Of a stretch of 64,000 nt of DNA, positions 23,101 through 33,690 are shown in pieces (the stretch's first letter is position 1; every line of letters starts with the position of its first letter). Below the pieces are notes generated by a model. The model saw only the letters and a program-made list of their open reading frames with translations. It did not search any database and was not told where the DNA came from. The position numbers and the translations under genes were made by a program. The stretch lies in the NCBI RefSeq assembly GCF_020382885.2, contig NC_058516.1, positions 4,558,594 through 4,622,593 on the forward strand. The letters run 5' to 3'. This stretch comes from Scatophagus argus. Its lineage: Eukaryota; Chordata; Actinopteri; Scatophagidae.

Positions 23101-25078
23101 AAACACAGACTGCCTGAGAATTCAGGGGGAGCTTAATGCACAAATGGCTAAGAGCACCAAGATTTTGGAGGAATTACGTGAACATCACAACTTTACACTG
23201 AAACTGCAGAAGGAAATTTTAATTAACAGGCTTGCAGCTGAAATGACAGCATGACATGTGAAGATAAGGCTTTCAGCTACTTTATTTTCCACGATGTCAA
23301 ACTGATAGATGATGTTTTTTCCACAATGGAAACCTAGTAGTATAATTGATCACTTAATGAATACATCTACTCTGTGAAGCACAAAAAAGCATGAAACATT
23401 CATTTATATTACTTTGCAGAAATGTATTGTACGCTAGCTCTCACTATGATCGTCATCTTTCTTAAGCCTTTGCTTTTGCTTTGCTTTTTTTTGAACCTGC
23501 TAAATTTAATTGTTGATGATATCAGCATTGGAGCAGCGTTGCCTCGTTGCTTGTTCAACTGACTAACACTGACAGGAATATTAAAATAAGCATGACTCTG
23601 AATATTATTCAGCCCCAAGCACTCAGTTGGAGTTTGGCTGAACTCTGCAACAGCTACTGATCATCTTCACTTAAAATCCCACACTGTGATTACTCTGAAG
23701 TCCTTCCAGCTTTAAATTCTATATTTTTATCTAAACTCTTTATTTCAAGCCTCACTGTGGCTCAGAGTGTGAAGGAACTGCCTAAATTCACACCAGTGCT
23801 GCAGGTCTCTATTTCCACCTAATCCTAGAATCAGCAAAAGAGAACAGCTCTGTTTCAAAACTCCACTTATGGTCAAGAGGAAATACATCGCTTTTGACAA
23901 TGGAAATTAATATGCATCTTAAGACTCTGTGTCCTTCGCATCTTGCAAATTTAGGCATATGCGGTCTTCCATCTTCTCTGCATGGGGAAAACTAACAGCC
24001 TGTTTCCTGCCTCTGTGTACTCTGAGTTCAGTCTGCAAGTCTTATCTATTCAACACTTGTCGTCCTGGTATCCTGTCTTCAAAATAACTCCCAATCCTCC
24101 CCGGGCAAATGTCTCACCCTCTTTCTCAAGGCAACAGAAAGACACATTCAAAAAGAAACCAGACATAACATACAGGCTGTTGACAACTCTCACTGCCTGC
24201 AACGGGTGTGGAAAGAAATGAAACCCAGTGTGCTTTGACTGAAATACTGCAAAGACAACTGTGATGCACTGGTGCTTTAGTTGAGTGTTTCTGTTTTTGT
24301 GAGGTTTTATACTGTTGCCCCAATACATTTTAAAGAGATATACTGTGCTTATTTTCCCCCACCACAATGTGTACGACACTTGCTGCGCGTAGATTAATGT
24401 TTAACATAAAAGCTTAGCAAAATCAATTTTTTTGGCACAATAATTTAGTGCCATTCAACAGGAAGCAGGAAGTCCTGCTCCATTAAAAGTAGGTCCTGCA
24501 TAAAATAAAAGTAAATTAACAACCAAAAGTATATTTTCAGCAAACCATGCTGAAAGTAAAAGTAGCTCAGTAGTAAAAGTACTCATTATGTAGGAGAAGA
24601 TACCCTGTCATTGTCTACATTGTTTTATATTATGAAATTAATTACAGTGTAAGTAGCATTCTCATGTTGAAACATGTCGCTGTTTTATACGCTGTGGGAT
24701 AGTTTAACCCTTAAAAATGCATCGTTTTGTAAACTGACCATAAAATTTGTATGTAAAGCCTTCATCTGCAAAGTAAACGGTGACTGTAATTGTTGAATAA
24801 ATACTCTGGAGTAAGAAGTGCAATGTTTGTCTCAAAAATTTTGGGGAGAAATCAGCAGCACAAAATGGCAATTTAAATGCAGCAGTGGCCTCTCTCAGTT
24901 TAAACAAAGTACATTACAGAAATATTATCATAGTAAAACTATGAGTGACCAGTGTATCAGTGCAGCAGCCACAACCAAGAGAAACACACACGCAAACAAA
25001 CCATTAAAACACTCAGATGTGAACAAAAAGGCCGAAATCTGAGGCGTGGTGCTGCTTACCAAAGACATTTAGGGCCAT
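11519..25078 (-). CDS. chn1: Alpha2-chimaerin (SH2-C1-RacGAP)
   Basis: Phorbol-ester/diacylglycerol-responsive GTPase-activating protein that turns off Rac downstream of Eph and semaphorin receptors in axon guidance (family knowledge). Coding exons, first to last: 25060-25078, 22878-22916, 22716-22771, 20115-20146, 19881-19994, 18673-18799, 18248-18409, 14717-14794, 13934-14018, 13220-13393, 12540-12617, 12230-12367, 11816-11921, 11519-11690. They total 1380 nt and keep phase throughout, giving 459 residues, the same length as human alpha2. The start is [18 protein letters not shown]2 spans about 49-135 with FLVR-type Arg73 (GSYLIRES). C1 is 206-255. RhoGAP is about 268-459 with arginine finger Arg304 (GLYRISG). 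The ending NEDVLF is typical. Human-like [14 protein letters not shown] and [13 protein letters not shown] favour CHN1 over CHN2. Leu20 and Tyr143, mutated in human Duane syndrome, are conserved. Every intron is GT-AG. Confidence 0.96.
11926..11952. repeat. (CA)n at a chn1 splice acceptor
   Basis: On the minus strand it is a (TG)n tract that takes the place of the polypyrimidine tract directly before ACAG|AGATTACAGAC, the acceptor of the exon at 11816-11921. Confidence 0.9.
13341..14728 (-). other. chn1: chn1 exons for the C1 (diacylglycerol-binding) domain
   Basis: Residues 206-255 start HNFKVHTF and carry the full His/Cys zinc pattern: WCEYC, KCADC, HKQC and the final Cys of NDC. The tip motif GPHWCEYC and the QG pair needed for phorbol/DAG binding are present, so a typical rather than atypical C1 is predicted. 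The domain is split across three exons. Confidence 0.93.
14611..14680. repeat. (CACG)n(CA)n compound microsatellite
   Basis: CACG units followed by a long CA run within the chn1 intron, about 37 bp past the splice donor of the C1-leading exon. Confidence 0.93.
15688..15732. repeat. (GA)n microsatellite near the alpha1 promoter
   Basis: Nearly pure AG run flanked by G-rich DNA, about 620 bp upstream of the alpha1 start on the transcribed strand. Confidence 0.9.
17076..17118. repeat. (AC)n microsatellite
   Basis: About 21 uninterrupted AC dinucleotides inside a chn1 intron. Confidence 0.95.
18392..20116 (-). other. chn1: chn1 exons for the SH2 domain
   Basis: Exons 19881-19994 and 18673-18799 with the edges of their neighbours encode residues 49-135. 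[14 protein letters not shown] is the alphaA region, GSYLIRES holds the phosphotyrosine-binding arginine, and [14 protein letters not shown] and [16 protein letters not shown] complete the fold. This domain is present only in alpha2. Confidence 0.93.
20147..22715. other. chn1 intron, no other gene seen
   Basis: This intron separates the N-terminal exons from the SH2 exons. No coding frame with recognisable similarity, tRNA or clear element was found. Other long chn1 introns (18800-19880, 12618-13219, 13394-13933) are likewise empty. Confidence 0.6.
24460..24910. mobile_element. MITE-like 'AAGTAAAAGTACTCATTATG' element
   Basis: It contains GTAAAAGTACTCATTATGTA, a GGATAGTTTAA segment, ATCTGCAAAGTAAACG and GGAGTAAGAAGTGCAATGTT, in the order typical of a very common nonautonomous repeat of teleosts. 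It lies in the first long intron of chn1. Ends are degraded, so family and target site are uncertain. Confidence 0.55.
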
Positions 25079-25161
25079 CTTGATTCTGTGATATGATGAA
25101 GATGAACAATTAAGCAGCAGATCCAAATTTCCCAGCAAAACGGACCCACTTACTTTAAATC
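25060..25161 (-). other. chn1: chn1 exon with the alpha2 start codon
   Basis: The acceptor GCTCTCTTTCAG|GATTTAAA at 25162 and donor TTTG|GTAAGC at 25059 frame an exon with 83 nt of 5' UTR and 19 nt coding (MALNVF plus one base). A second possible acceptor (ATCACAG|AATC) lies closer to the ATG. Confidence 0.7.
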
Positions 25162-25495
25162 CTGAAAGAGAGCACACAAAAAGAATAAGATGAGAGCCGT
25201 CCAGCCGCTGACTGTGGTGAGCCACCCTGGCTAAAGTGAAAACAGCAGAGTAACGACAAACAATACATGATGAAGCTCAGATTATAAGAGAGCTAACGTT
25301 AGCGGATTCGGTCAGCGTTACTTTAGTTGGTGGGCTGAACCGAGGAGAAAACGCAAATCGCTGATGTTTCTTTTGATATCACACTGAAAACAAATAAAAT
25401 GGTTCGCAACACGCTCAAAATGCACCGAGGGCGGCTGAGAATGATGCTTACTAATGCATGGTTTAATAATCTAACGGTTAGCTAATAATACTCAC

Positions 25496-25560
25496 ATTCA
25501 CATCCATTCTACATTGTGGTCGCCATCTTGTTGGGTCACGTGAGCAGTCTCGCCCTCTCT
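25496..25560 (-). promoter_or_regulatory. chn1: chn1 alpha2 promoter and noncoding first exon
   Basis: On the minus strand a CACGTG E-box (25537-25542) is followed by AAGATGGCG, a YY1-type motif (25521-25529), and a good donor AAT|GTGAGT ending the exon at 25496. The ATG inside the YY1 motif starts a five-codon upstream frame (25526 down to 25509). The exact start of transcription cannot be fixed from sequence. Confidence 0.55.
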
Positions 25561-25841
25561 CCAGGGTAACTATGGCAACGGACCTTGCTGATGCTACTAT
25601 ACGACTAATAAAGACGTCGTTAGTATTTAGTACAAAATAATTAACTTACCTTGTATTTCAGTGTGTACACTTTGTAAACCTAATATTTTCAAAGTGAACT
25701 GGGTTTGAACATAGTTCCAGGCTAGTTATCCATCTAGCTAACTGGACATTTTAATGATGGACACAAACATCGATCTGCATGAGGTAGTCATGAAATGGCA
25801 CTACTTCAATTAAATACAGAAGTACCTTGTGGCGCCAGTAC

Positions 25842-25915
25842 GGCCGGTTAGCTCAGTTGGTTAGAGCGTGGTGCTAATAACGCCAAGGTCGCGGGTTCGA
25901 TCCCCGTACGGGCCA
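25842..25915 (+). tRNA. tRNA-Ile (AAT)
   Basis: A 74-nt cloverleaf. Acceptor GGCCGGT pairs with ACGGGCC, the anticodon loop is CTAATAA, the T arm is GCGGG-TTCGATC-CCCGT and the discriminator is A. It appears identical to the common vertebrate tRNA-Ile-AAT. A T4 run at about 25923 can terminate Pol III. It sits about 0.3 kb from the chn1 promoter. Confidence 0.97.
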
Positions 25916-25976
25916 CAGCTTCCTTTTCTTCTTCCTTCGCTTTGCCTTATCAAAGGATAACACTATGGAAGTAAGG

Positions 25977-26332
25977 AAAGATAAGATAACTTTTTTTGTT
26001 CTCTTTTTCTGTTCTTGTGAACAAAAAGTGTGCAAAAACAATTACAAAAAAATATAGAGGTAATAAATTAACAATTTACAAGTACAGTAACCACAGTACA
26101 GTATACAGCTATATACAAGTCCTCATGAGGGAGGAAAAGAGGACTAGACCATTGAACTATATAGTCTAACAGCAGTGGGAATGAAGGACCTGCGGTAGCA
26201 CACCTTCCTCCATTGAGGGTGTAGCAGTCTGGCGCTTAAGGAGCTGCTCAGAGCCTCCACTGTCTGATGCAGAGGGTGAGAGGTGTTGTCCATGATGGAC
26301 GTCAGCTTGGCTAACATCCTCCTCTCTCTCGT
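25977..26332 (-). mobile_element. 3' part of a minus-strand LINE (family 1)
   Basis: Minus-strand translation gives ERRMLAKLTSIMDNTSHPLH, then ARLLHPQWRK and RRSFIPTAVRLYSSMV before a stop. This is the C-terminal end of an L2/CR1-type reverse-transcriptase ORF, followed by a 3' UTR ending in TTATCTTATCTT at 25977. It belongs with the fragment at 27026-27835. Confidence 0.8.
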
Positions 26333-27025
26333 GAAATCGACCAGCTGGTCCTCTGGTGTGGTCTGAACAACCTGGAGCTAAACCCGTTCAAGACTGTGGA
26401 GATGACAGTGGACTTTAGAAAGAACCCACCCACCTCACCTCCCCTCACCTCCCCTCACCATTCTCAACAGCACAGTGTCTACTGTGGACTCCTTCCCACA
26501 GAGTCCCACATAGACCTCAACAGGAAAAAGGCCCAGCAGAGGTTGTACTTTCTGCGACAGCTGAAGAAGTTCAACCTGCCTCAGGAGCTGCTGACCATCT
26601 TTTACACCCCCATCGTCCAGTCTGTTCTCTGCACTTCGATCACTGTCTGGTTTGGATCGGTCACCAAACAGGACAGGAACACGACAGGGCTGCAAAGGTT
26701 AATCAGATCTGCAGAAAAAATCACCTGCAGGGCCAACCTGGCCTCCATTCAGGACTTATACCAGTCCAGGGTCAAAAAACGGGCAGGAAGCATCACTGCA
26801 GACCCCTCACACCCTGCACACAAACAGTTTGATCTGCTTCCCTCTGGTAGGCGTTACAGAGCTCTGTATGCCAAGACTACCAGACTGTCTCCCCCATCTC
26901 CCTGTAATCCACTTGCCATTGCAGGAACCATCGCACTGTTTGCACTACATGTACATATATTTATATTTTGTTTTATTTTTCTTTTCTTCCTGGAAATACT
27001 TGATTGAGCTGATTCTGATTCTCAG
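26333..27025 (+). mobile_element. 5'-truncated plus-strand L2-like LINE (family 2)
   Basis: It opens in frame with EIDQLVLWCGLNNLELNPFK just past the catalytic YADD region. It continues through KAQQRLYFLRQLKKFNLPQE, TSITVWFGSVTKQDR, DPSHPAHKQFDLLPSGRRYR and a short 3' UTR ending CTGATTCTGATTCTCAG. The reverse-transcriptase core upstream is missing. It interrupts the minus-strand LINE on both sides. Confidence 0.82.
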
Positions 27026-27835
27026 TGCGTTTGGAGAAGTCAAAAAACATGATTCTCACTGCACTCCCTGCACTCTCCAGGTGAGTCAGCACCTGGTGCA
27101 GCAGGTAGATGACAGTGTCATCCACCCCGATGTTTGGCCTATAGGCAAACTGCAGCGTGTCCATCAAGGTAGCTGCTGATGAGCCTCTCCATGGTCTTCA
27201 TCAGGTGGGAGGTCAAGGCGACAGGCCTGTAGTGGTTTGGCTCCTTGGGGTGTGCAGTCTTAGGAGCTGGAACCACACAGGAGGTCTTCCACAGGACAGG
27301 GCCCCTCTCCAGACTAAGGTTCAGGTTGAAGATGTACATGACCACCTCACAGAGCTGGTGTGAGGTGGTAGGGATCTGAGATCTGGGGCTGATCCTGTCT
27401 GGTCCTGCAGCTTTCCTGCTCTTCAGCCACCTCAGTTCTCTCCTCACCTGGTCTGATGTTAAGGAGAGGGGTGAGGGACGGGGGGTGGGGAGGCGAAAAG
27501 GGTGGACAGTAGGGGATGGGGGTGCTGATAGTGGAAGAGGGGGGCTGGTGTGAAGTGGTGTGAAGACAGGGGGGTGATGGGAGGTGAAGTAGAAGACAGT
27601 GATGGTCGGGTGATGGTGGTAGAGTTTGCTGGTCTGGAGATGTGTGAAGAGGGGAGAGGAGGGGTGGCAGAGGGGGTGGGGTTGGAATTAAGCCTGTTGG
27701 AAAAGCAGGTTTAATTCACTTGCCCAGTGCTGGTTGCCTTCAGCTGTCCCTCTGGCTCCACTCGGTCTTCAGACCTTTCCACACATCTCGTGTGTTGTTC
27801 AATATAATACTCCTTCTTTACTAAACACGGCAACA
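27026..27835 (-). mobile_element. 5' part of the minus-strand LINE RT (family 1)
   Basis: Minus-strand frames give RRELRWLKSRKAAGPDRISP, NHYRPVALTSHLMKTMERL, DDTVIYLLHQVLTHLESAGS and IMFFDFS, which is the first catalytic motif (FFDFS). The sequence then breaks into the plus-strand element. Frameshifts separate the pieces, so the copy is dead. Confidence 0.82.
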
Positions 27836-27889
27836 CTTTCAAGAAAATGTGAAAATTTAAACAGAAAATCTCAACATCTGTGTAAAGTT

Positions 27890-28295
27890 TCTCAACAACA
27901 TTCTTAAAATTCTGATACTTTCAAAAGCAGGGAAGTAAAGTAGGTAAAGTACTCATAAATGTGTAGTTAGACAGCATTTTAATCTAATATTTTATTGGAA
28001 TGTTATGTTACTGTATAGCAATATTTACAGTAGATGATCCAAGTAAAGCTAATTTGAACTATTTTATACACTGTAAATTTATACACTTTATACACAGTGG
28101 TTTAATCTGCAACACTGCATCATTTTTGCAGTCAATTAAAAAGTAAATTTAAAAAGCGCAATAGTGACCTGAAAAGAAATGAAATGCAGTGGAGTGGAAA
28201 TATAATGTAGCATGACATGCAAATGCTCAAGTAAAATACCTCAAACTAGTGGTTAAATACAGAATTTAAGTAAATGTGTAGTAGTGGTACACAAA
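27890..28295. mobile_element. MITE-like element, same type as 24460-24910
   Basis: It holds AAGTAGGTAAAGTACTCATA, AGCTAATTTGAACTATTTTA, GTGGTTTAATCTGCAACA, ATGCAGTGGAGTGG and ATGCTCAAGTAAAATACCTC in the order expected for the common teleost repeat. Ends are degraded. Confidence 0.55.
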
Positions 28296-28689
28296 CTTTT
28301 TTTTAGGATATGTCCTCACTATCCACCTGCTGTTCGTTTGCACTGTTTACCTCACCCACTTGCACTATACTCCACCCTGCACTACCTCACTTTTGGACTA
28401 CCTCCAGAAACATATTTATTTTACTTATCTTACTTTATTTTGTGTTACCTTATTCTATTTTATTTTTATTTTATTTTATTCTTCCATTATATGTTACTTG
28501 TTACGTTCTATGTATGCACCAATCACCAAGACAAATTCCTAGTAATGAATTCCTCCCTCTTACTTGACTATTAACACAACATTTATCTCTACAAAGAAGT
28601 CAATAATTATTTGAGCATTTTAAGTTAATAATGGGGATCCATCTGACTAATCGAACCTTATTAAACCTTTATTACTAAGCCCCTTTGCC

Positions 28690-29032
28690 CTCACGCTGCC
28701 ATTCGCCCAAACCACCACGCGACGGCGCTGTTTAGCCGCCGTGGCTGCACTTTGTCCCTCGGCCTGATACTGTAGTGCCGAGGAGCCCGTGCTGGAGGCG
28801 GTGTGTTGCTCTTCATTGTTCCAGCAGAAAGCTCGGTGCATGGTTTTCCCACATTTGTCTCAATGGCTACCGCACAGAAACCACGTCCCACCTGAGAGGG
28901 AGCGGTTCGGCTGCGGAGACGGGACTGGCTGCTGGAAACTTGAGCGCTGACTGGGATTTAGTGTCAGCGTTGAAAAGGAAACAGAAAAGCTCTTAGTGAC
29001 GGACTTACTGTGGACCCTGAAGAAAGACGGGG
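28690..29032 (+). promoter_or_regulatory. Promoter and noncoding first exon of the FERM gene
   Basis: A CpG-rich stretch (28690-28760, with GCGACGGCGC) leads to an exon ending at 29032 with donor GGGG|GTAAGG. Joined to the exon at 33637, the frame of the main start has an upstream in-frame TGA at 29018-29020, which supports initiation at 33691. Start of transcription not determined. A second noncoding exon cannot be excluded. Confidence 0.5.
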
Positions 29033-32000
29033 GTAAGGAAATCATGCTACCCGGATTATGAAGCGAGCTTACACGTAGCTTCCCCGGGATTCCTTGCGTG
29101 TGTGTGTGTGTGCGCTCACTTCTGTCTAAATCTAACCAGATTTATTGCGATGTGCATTTCCCGTGTAAACGCTTTGGCTGCTAAACCGTGTGTTTCTGCT
29201 TGCTGAGCCCGATATCTTCAGTATGAGCCCGCTTCGGTTGCAGCCAGCCTGCTCGTTTTCCTAATCGGCTGAGCTTTAGGAGGTCCAGCAGGGCTTCCTT
29301 TACTGTAAGCCTAATGATAGACGAGGGTAGCCCTCTCCATGTATGCGTTTTAAACATTTACACGTCCTGCAGGCTTTCCACAAAGTTCACATTTATTTCG
29401 CGGATGTTTGTTTACTTTGGACGGTCTTTGTTTTTTTGTTTGTTTGTTTTTTGCAGTTATTTCCCTGCTGCCCTTTTTCCACTCAGCAAACCTTACAATA
29501 GACTGAGCTTGTCATTGTCAACACGTCACCACATGCACATTAATGTTGAATACACACACATACACGTACACAAACACACACACAGCCTGTCTTTTGAGTG
29601 TGATCAGGTTGCCTTAGCCTACTGACATCTTTACCCTGACCTAAAGGATTACTCTGCTAACCTACATCCTGTGGCTTCCGCTCTCTGCCAACTGTACTCT
29701 TGATGCCTGCTTTGTATCACGTGACCAAGCTGATGTGTGCATGTATGTTGTGCATGACACCGTCTGCTGATAAACCCCCTTTCCCTTTCATTGATCCCTT
29801 GGGAGGGGGCCAGCATGTGCTCCCCGACTCCCACCCGTTATGATCAGCTTTGTGCATGGGGTTGCCCTGTTTCAATCAATACCAGAGCCACGAGACACCA
29901 GGAGAATTGGCGTTAAGCTCACAATGGAAGGTCTCCTGGGGGCAGCAGAGCAGCTTAGGGGCTCGGCGGCTGGAGAGGGTCACCTTGATAAAATATGGTA
30001 TCAGACGCAGCCATCAATCTGCCAAAGAGGGCCGCTGCGAGCTCGCTGTGCCTCCAGATGTCCCTCACCTGTGCTTGTCAGGTTGTAGCTGTGGCCTCTG
30101 GGTGATGGCGTACAGTCAGCAGGTCCTTTCTTGACCTCGGGACAACACATTTGTACTGTCAATGCAAGGTCCCCCCACTTAGCTGTGCTGCTCTTCCAAA
30201 CGATAACAGGTGGTCTGGGACCAGACAGTCACTTGATTATGATATTTGAGTATATACCTCACAGTTTATTTTATTATTTTGTCTCCTGTTGCATTGAAGA
30301 TCCGCGTATCAAAGTGTTGATTGTGAGACCTGTTTTATAGCCTGTTATGCAACCTGTGACTATTCCAGCCCAGATTATGTAATCATTCTTTTCCACTTTA
30401 ACACATCTGCTGTCCTTATTTAAAAAAGAGTCGAATTTTCTTCACAACAAAAGGATTTAAAGCAGATTCATCACCTCTTAATGACTGTGAAACATAAAGC
30501 CTTCTTTGTAGATGCACTTGTACACACACACACACACAAACACACACATCCGATTCCCAGAGCCTGGCTTCCCTCTCACAAACTCTTGGGAGACTCTGAG
30601 CCAGCACCAGTTCAAAGGCTGGTTGAGAGGCCTCGGTCCCTCTGAGTTCAAGCCCTGCTGCTGGAAGCTCCCACAGTGGCTTCCTTTGTGCCCGTGTGAG
30701 CAGCTCGCTCTGTATTCCTCTCGACTCCTCAGCTAACTCCACGCACAATCCTCCCCTTCTGCCCTCACTGAGCAGATGATGAACCTTCTGCTTCCAAATT
30801 TCCACTCTGTAGTTGTGACATCGATCCAAAATAGGGGCTGAAGTTGTTACATTATGCCAGTCCGCATTTATGTGTTTGTTTTTGAGGGAAAACCCATCGC
30901 AAGAGCAGCTTTGCTGTGTTTTGGTGCAGCTCGAGGGATGCAACAACAACAATCTTTTTCTGTAGTCGCTTTTGTGCGTTTGTGCTTTTAAAGCCTGATA
31001 TTTAGGTCTGAGTTTATGTTGAGAGACTGAAGACATGCAGGCAGCAAACCAGCAGGACTCTCTGCAGAATATGACCCACTCATGTGTGTCAGGGTAATTG
31101 GCACATGCTTGTCAGTGAACGACTAGGCAGAGCTTTAAAACCAGCGCTGAGTTGATGCTTTGAAAGGAGAAATGGGAAGACAAGTCGATGGCCCTAACAC
31201 GCCAAGTGTGGGGTTTCTAAAGCTGATAATTCAAGTGATTTGTGATTTTATTCTCAGTCCTTGTCAGGCAGACAGCCGATACTGAACTGCAGATAAGCAA
31301 CCGAGCGGGGAAGCAGCACAAAGGAACAAAGCAACATTCCCACAGGTGTAATGAGTAACTTGAATGTCAGGTCCGTTTATTGTCAGGTCACATCCTTGGC
31401 CAGGCTCCACTTTCAGTTTTTGTCACCCAGGTGAAGCAAGGCGCTCATTTGTGCATGCAGGTTGAGGGATTAGTAAAACTAACCTGGCTAAGGAAGTGCT
31501 GGATTGTAGGTGAAAGAGCAGAGGGGGAAGTTGTCAGAGTTCAGCGTTTATTTGAATATGCAGAATGCTGCAGGTATTTCCCTTTATGTTCATTTGGTTA
31601 GGGGACACAGAATACTTTTGTGGATTCTGATACAGGAAGAAGAAGCAGCCCGCTTTCCTTTGGACACTCAGAAGCTGTCGGTGCTGGCGATCTGACCAGG
31701 CTTCTTAACTGCCATGCTGTTAGCTATAACTCGTCTCGGCCAAGGAGCGGCCTTGCAAAGTAATTCACACAGTCAGCATAGCCTTCTAGTAGAGTTGGGC
31801 TTATGTGAAGTTTGGATACAGATTTAAGAGGACATTAAATGCTGCAGTCCCTACAACATGCCTGAAAAGTCCACTGTGGACTTGACCACATTTTAAAATC
31901 ATCACATCCTACTGGTTCTTGATGAGTCATGTGGCCTTTAAAATGTCAAAAAAGAAAGAAAAACAGTAAAAACTTCCCATCACTATTTATCACCATCATA

Positions 32001-33636
32001 AAGCCCAAAATGGCTTTATAAAGTTCCTTTTTTGGGTCTGACCAACAGTTCGAAATCCAAAAATATTTAGTGTCACCATATAAAACAGAGAAATGTGGTT
32101 GAAAACACTGGAACCCGTGAGCCATCAGTGTTTTTGCTTTTGTTTGCAGATTAATCATTTCAGCTCCGCTCTGCAGGATGAACCTGCAGACTTTATGTCC
32201 CCGTCTCACAGAGCAAAGTGACCAGCACTCAGCCTACAAAGGACCACAAATTATACACCAGTTTTACTCTCCAGATTTGGGCAAAGGAAAACTGTGTTTC
32301 ACTTTGGACGAGCCTCTGAACCCCGTGACATACTGTATTTGGTCTTGAAATATGGACGTGCGTTGGACACTCCGAGGGACAGCTATACACGGCGAACGTT
32401 TGTCATCACGGAAAGTTTGATGTCCGTCATCCCTGCTCACTCCTTAAATAATCTGTGTGTGGTTAAGTGGTGTGAAATGCAGTGTGTGAGGGTGTGTGCT
32501 GCTTAGGAAGCTGTTAATCATGATGTCCAGTCTCTAATCCCTAATGACATATTGCTTTAAAGATGCAAAGAAACGGGGACCTGAGAGATTTTTCTTTGTT
32601 TCATTTTCACTGTCCTGTGCATTCACTTAAAACTGCTGTGTTTGTATGCCGGGGGGCAGTTCATCCCTGCGTTGCCACCCCCCCCCTATCATTCCTCAGC
32701 CATGATGTCACCACCCGTCTGAGGGCAAATTCATTGTCTGAGGTGGAGGTTTATCAAGGGTTGGGTGGAGGTGGGGGTTGAAAAGTTTGTGTTTGCCTGT
32801 TGGAGTCTGAAAGAAGGACGAGGAGGAGGAGGAGGGAGGGGGTTATGTGTTGTCAGACCGCATCTCATCTGCCCCACTTGTGAAGCTTTGATTCAAGTCT
32901 GAACTGGTCTTCAACGGAGCTCTGTGTTTGGTTTGTAGGAAACGCAGTAAATCCCACCTGCATGTGCTGAGGCTGGAATAAGTGTGTGTCTAGCAAAGGT
33001 GTGAGACACGTCTGTCTGCCTCTTTGTGCGGCAGCCAAACTCCACGTTGAGCTGTCATACAGTGTGGGGCTGCTCTAGTCTGTGCTTTATGCACTCGTTT
33101 CATCACCCAGACTCATAAAATCACCACCAAATACTCACTGACTAAATGTCTGGTGGTTTCATTTTTTGTGCAGGGCTAATTTAACCTAGACTGAATAAAT
33201 GTGGCAGGTTATTTCGTGCATTTCTTGGGCTAATTAAGCATAAAATTTCCCTACATCACCACAACAGCACCTCTTACTCCTTTTTAAATATAAGACAGAT
33301 GTTGCATTAATCTACCAAACACACACAAAAGGCTAAAGGTCGTGTAAAAATAATCCAGGAATGCAGTACAAGAAAATGCATTTATAAATTTACCGACGCA
33401 CAGGATGTGACGTAACTGTGGTATTCAGGATGAGCATCGATGTAGAAGCTTGGCTGTTAGAGGAAATGCTGGATCCTTCTGCCTTAAAACTGCCTACTGT
33501 GTGTTTACGAAGCCCAAAATACCAGAAATCACAGACTGAGCTGATTGTTGGCTTTGCTGGCCTGAATCACATAAAAAGACACAAACTGCAACCCCAAATT
33601 TTGAGAACTAAAACCACTCCGTCCTCTCCCCTGCAG
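29033..33636. other. First intron of the FERM gene
   Basis: No gene recognised. CA-rich stretches lie at 29551-29583 and 30520-30549, and short G-rich runs around 32645-32780. The long minus-strand open frame at 30416-31036 has no recognisable similarity and contains a CA-repeat-coded stretch, so I treat it as chance. Confidence 0.55.
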
Positions 33637-33690
33637 ACGGGAACAGAGGCGCCTGCAGCTCGACAGCCCCTCACTGTAGCGTCCGTCACC

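Noticed and set aside
25141-25165. Apparent 8-nt microexon (AG|GATTTAAA|GTAAGT) before the chn1 start exon
   Set aside because: The acceptor is better explained as the start of the 102-nt exon that holds the ATG. The GTAAGT inside is a decoy unless reads show otherwise.
26435-26695. Minus-strand frame opposite the LINE fragment
   Set aside because: It is the shadow of the plus-strand reverse-transcriptase frame, which has the recognised motifs.
30416-31036. 206-codon minus-strand open frame
   Set aside because: It includes a CA-repeat-coded VCVCVCV stretch and no recognisable domain. Likely chance.
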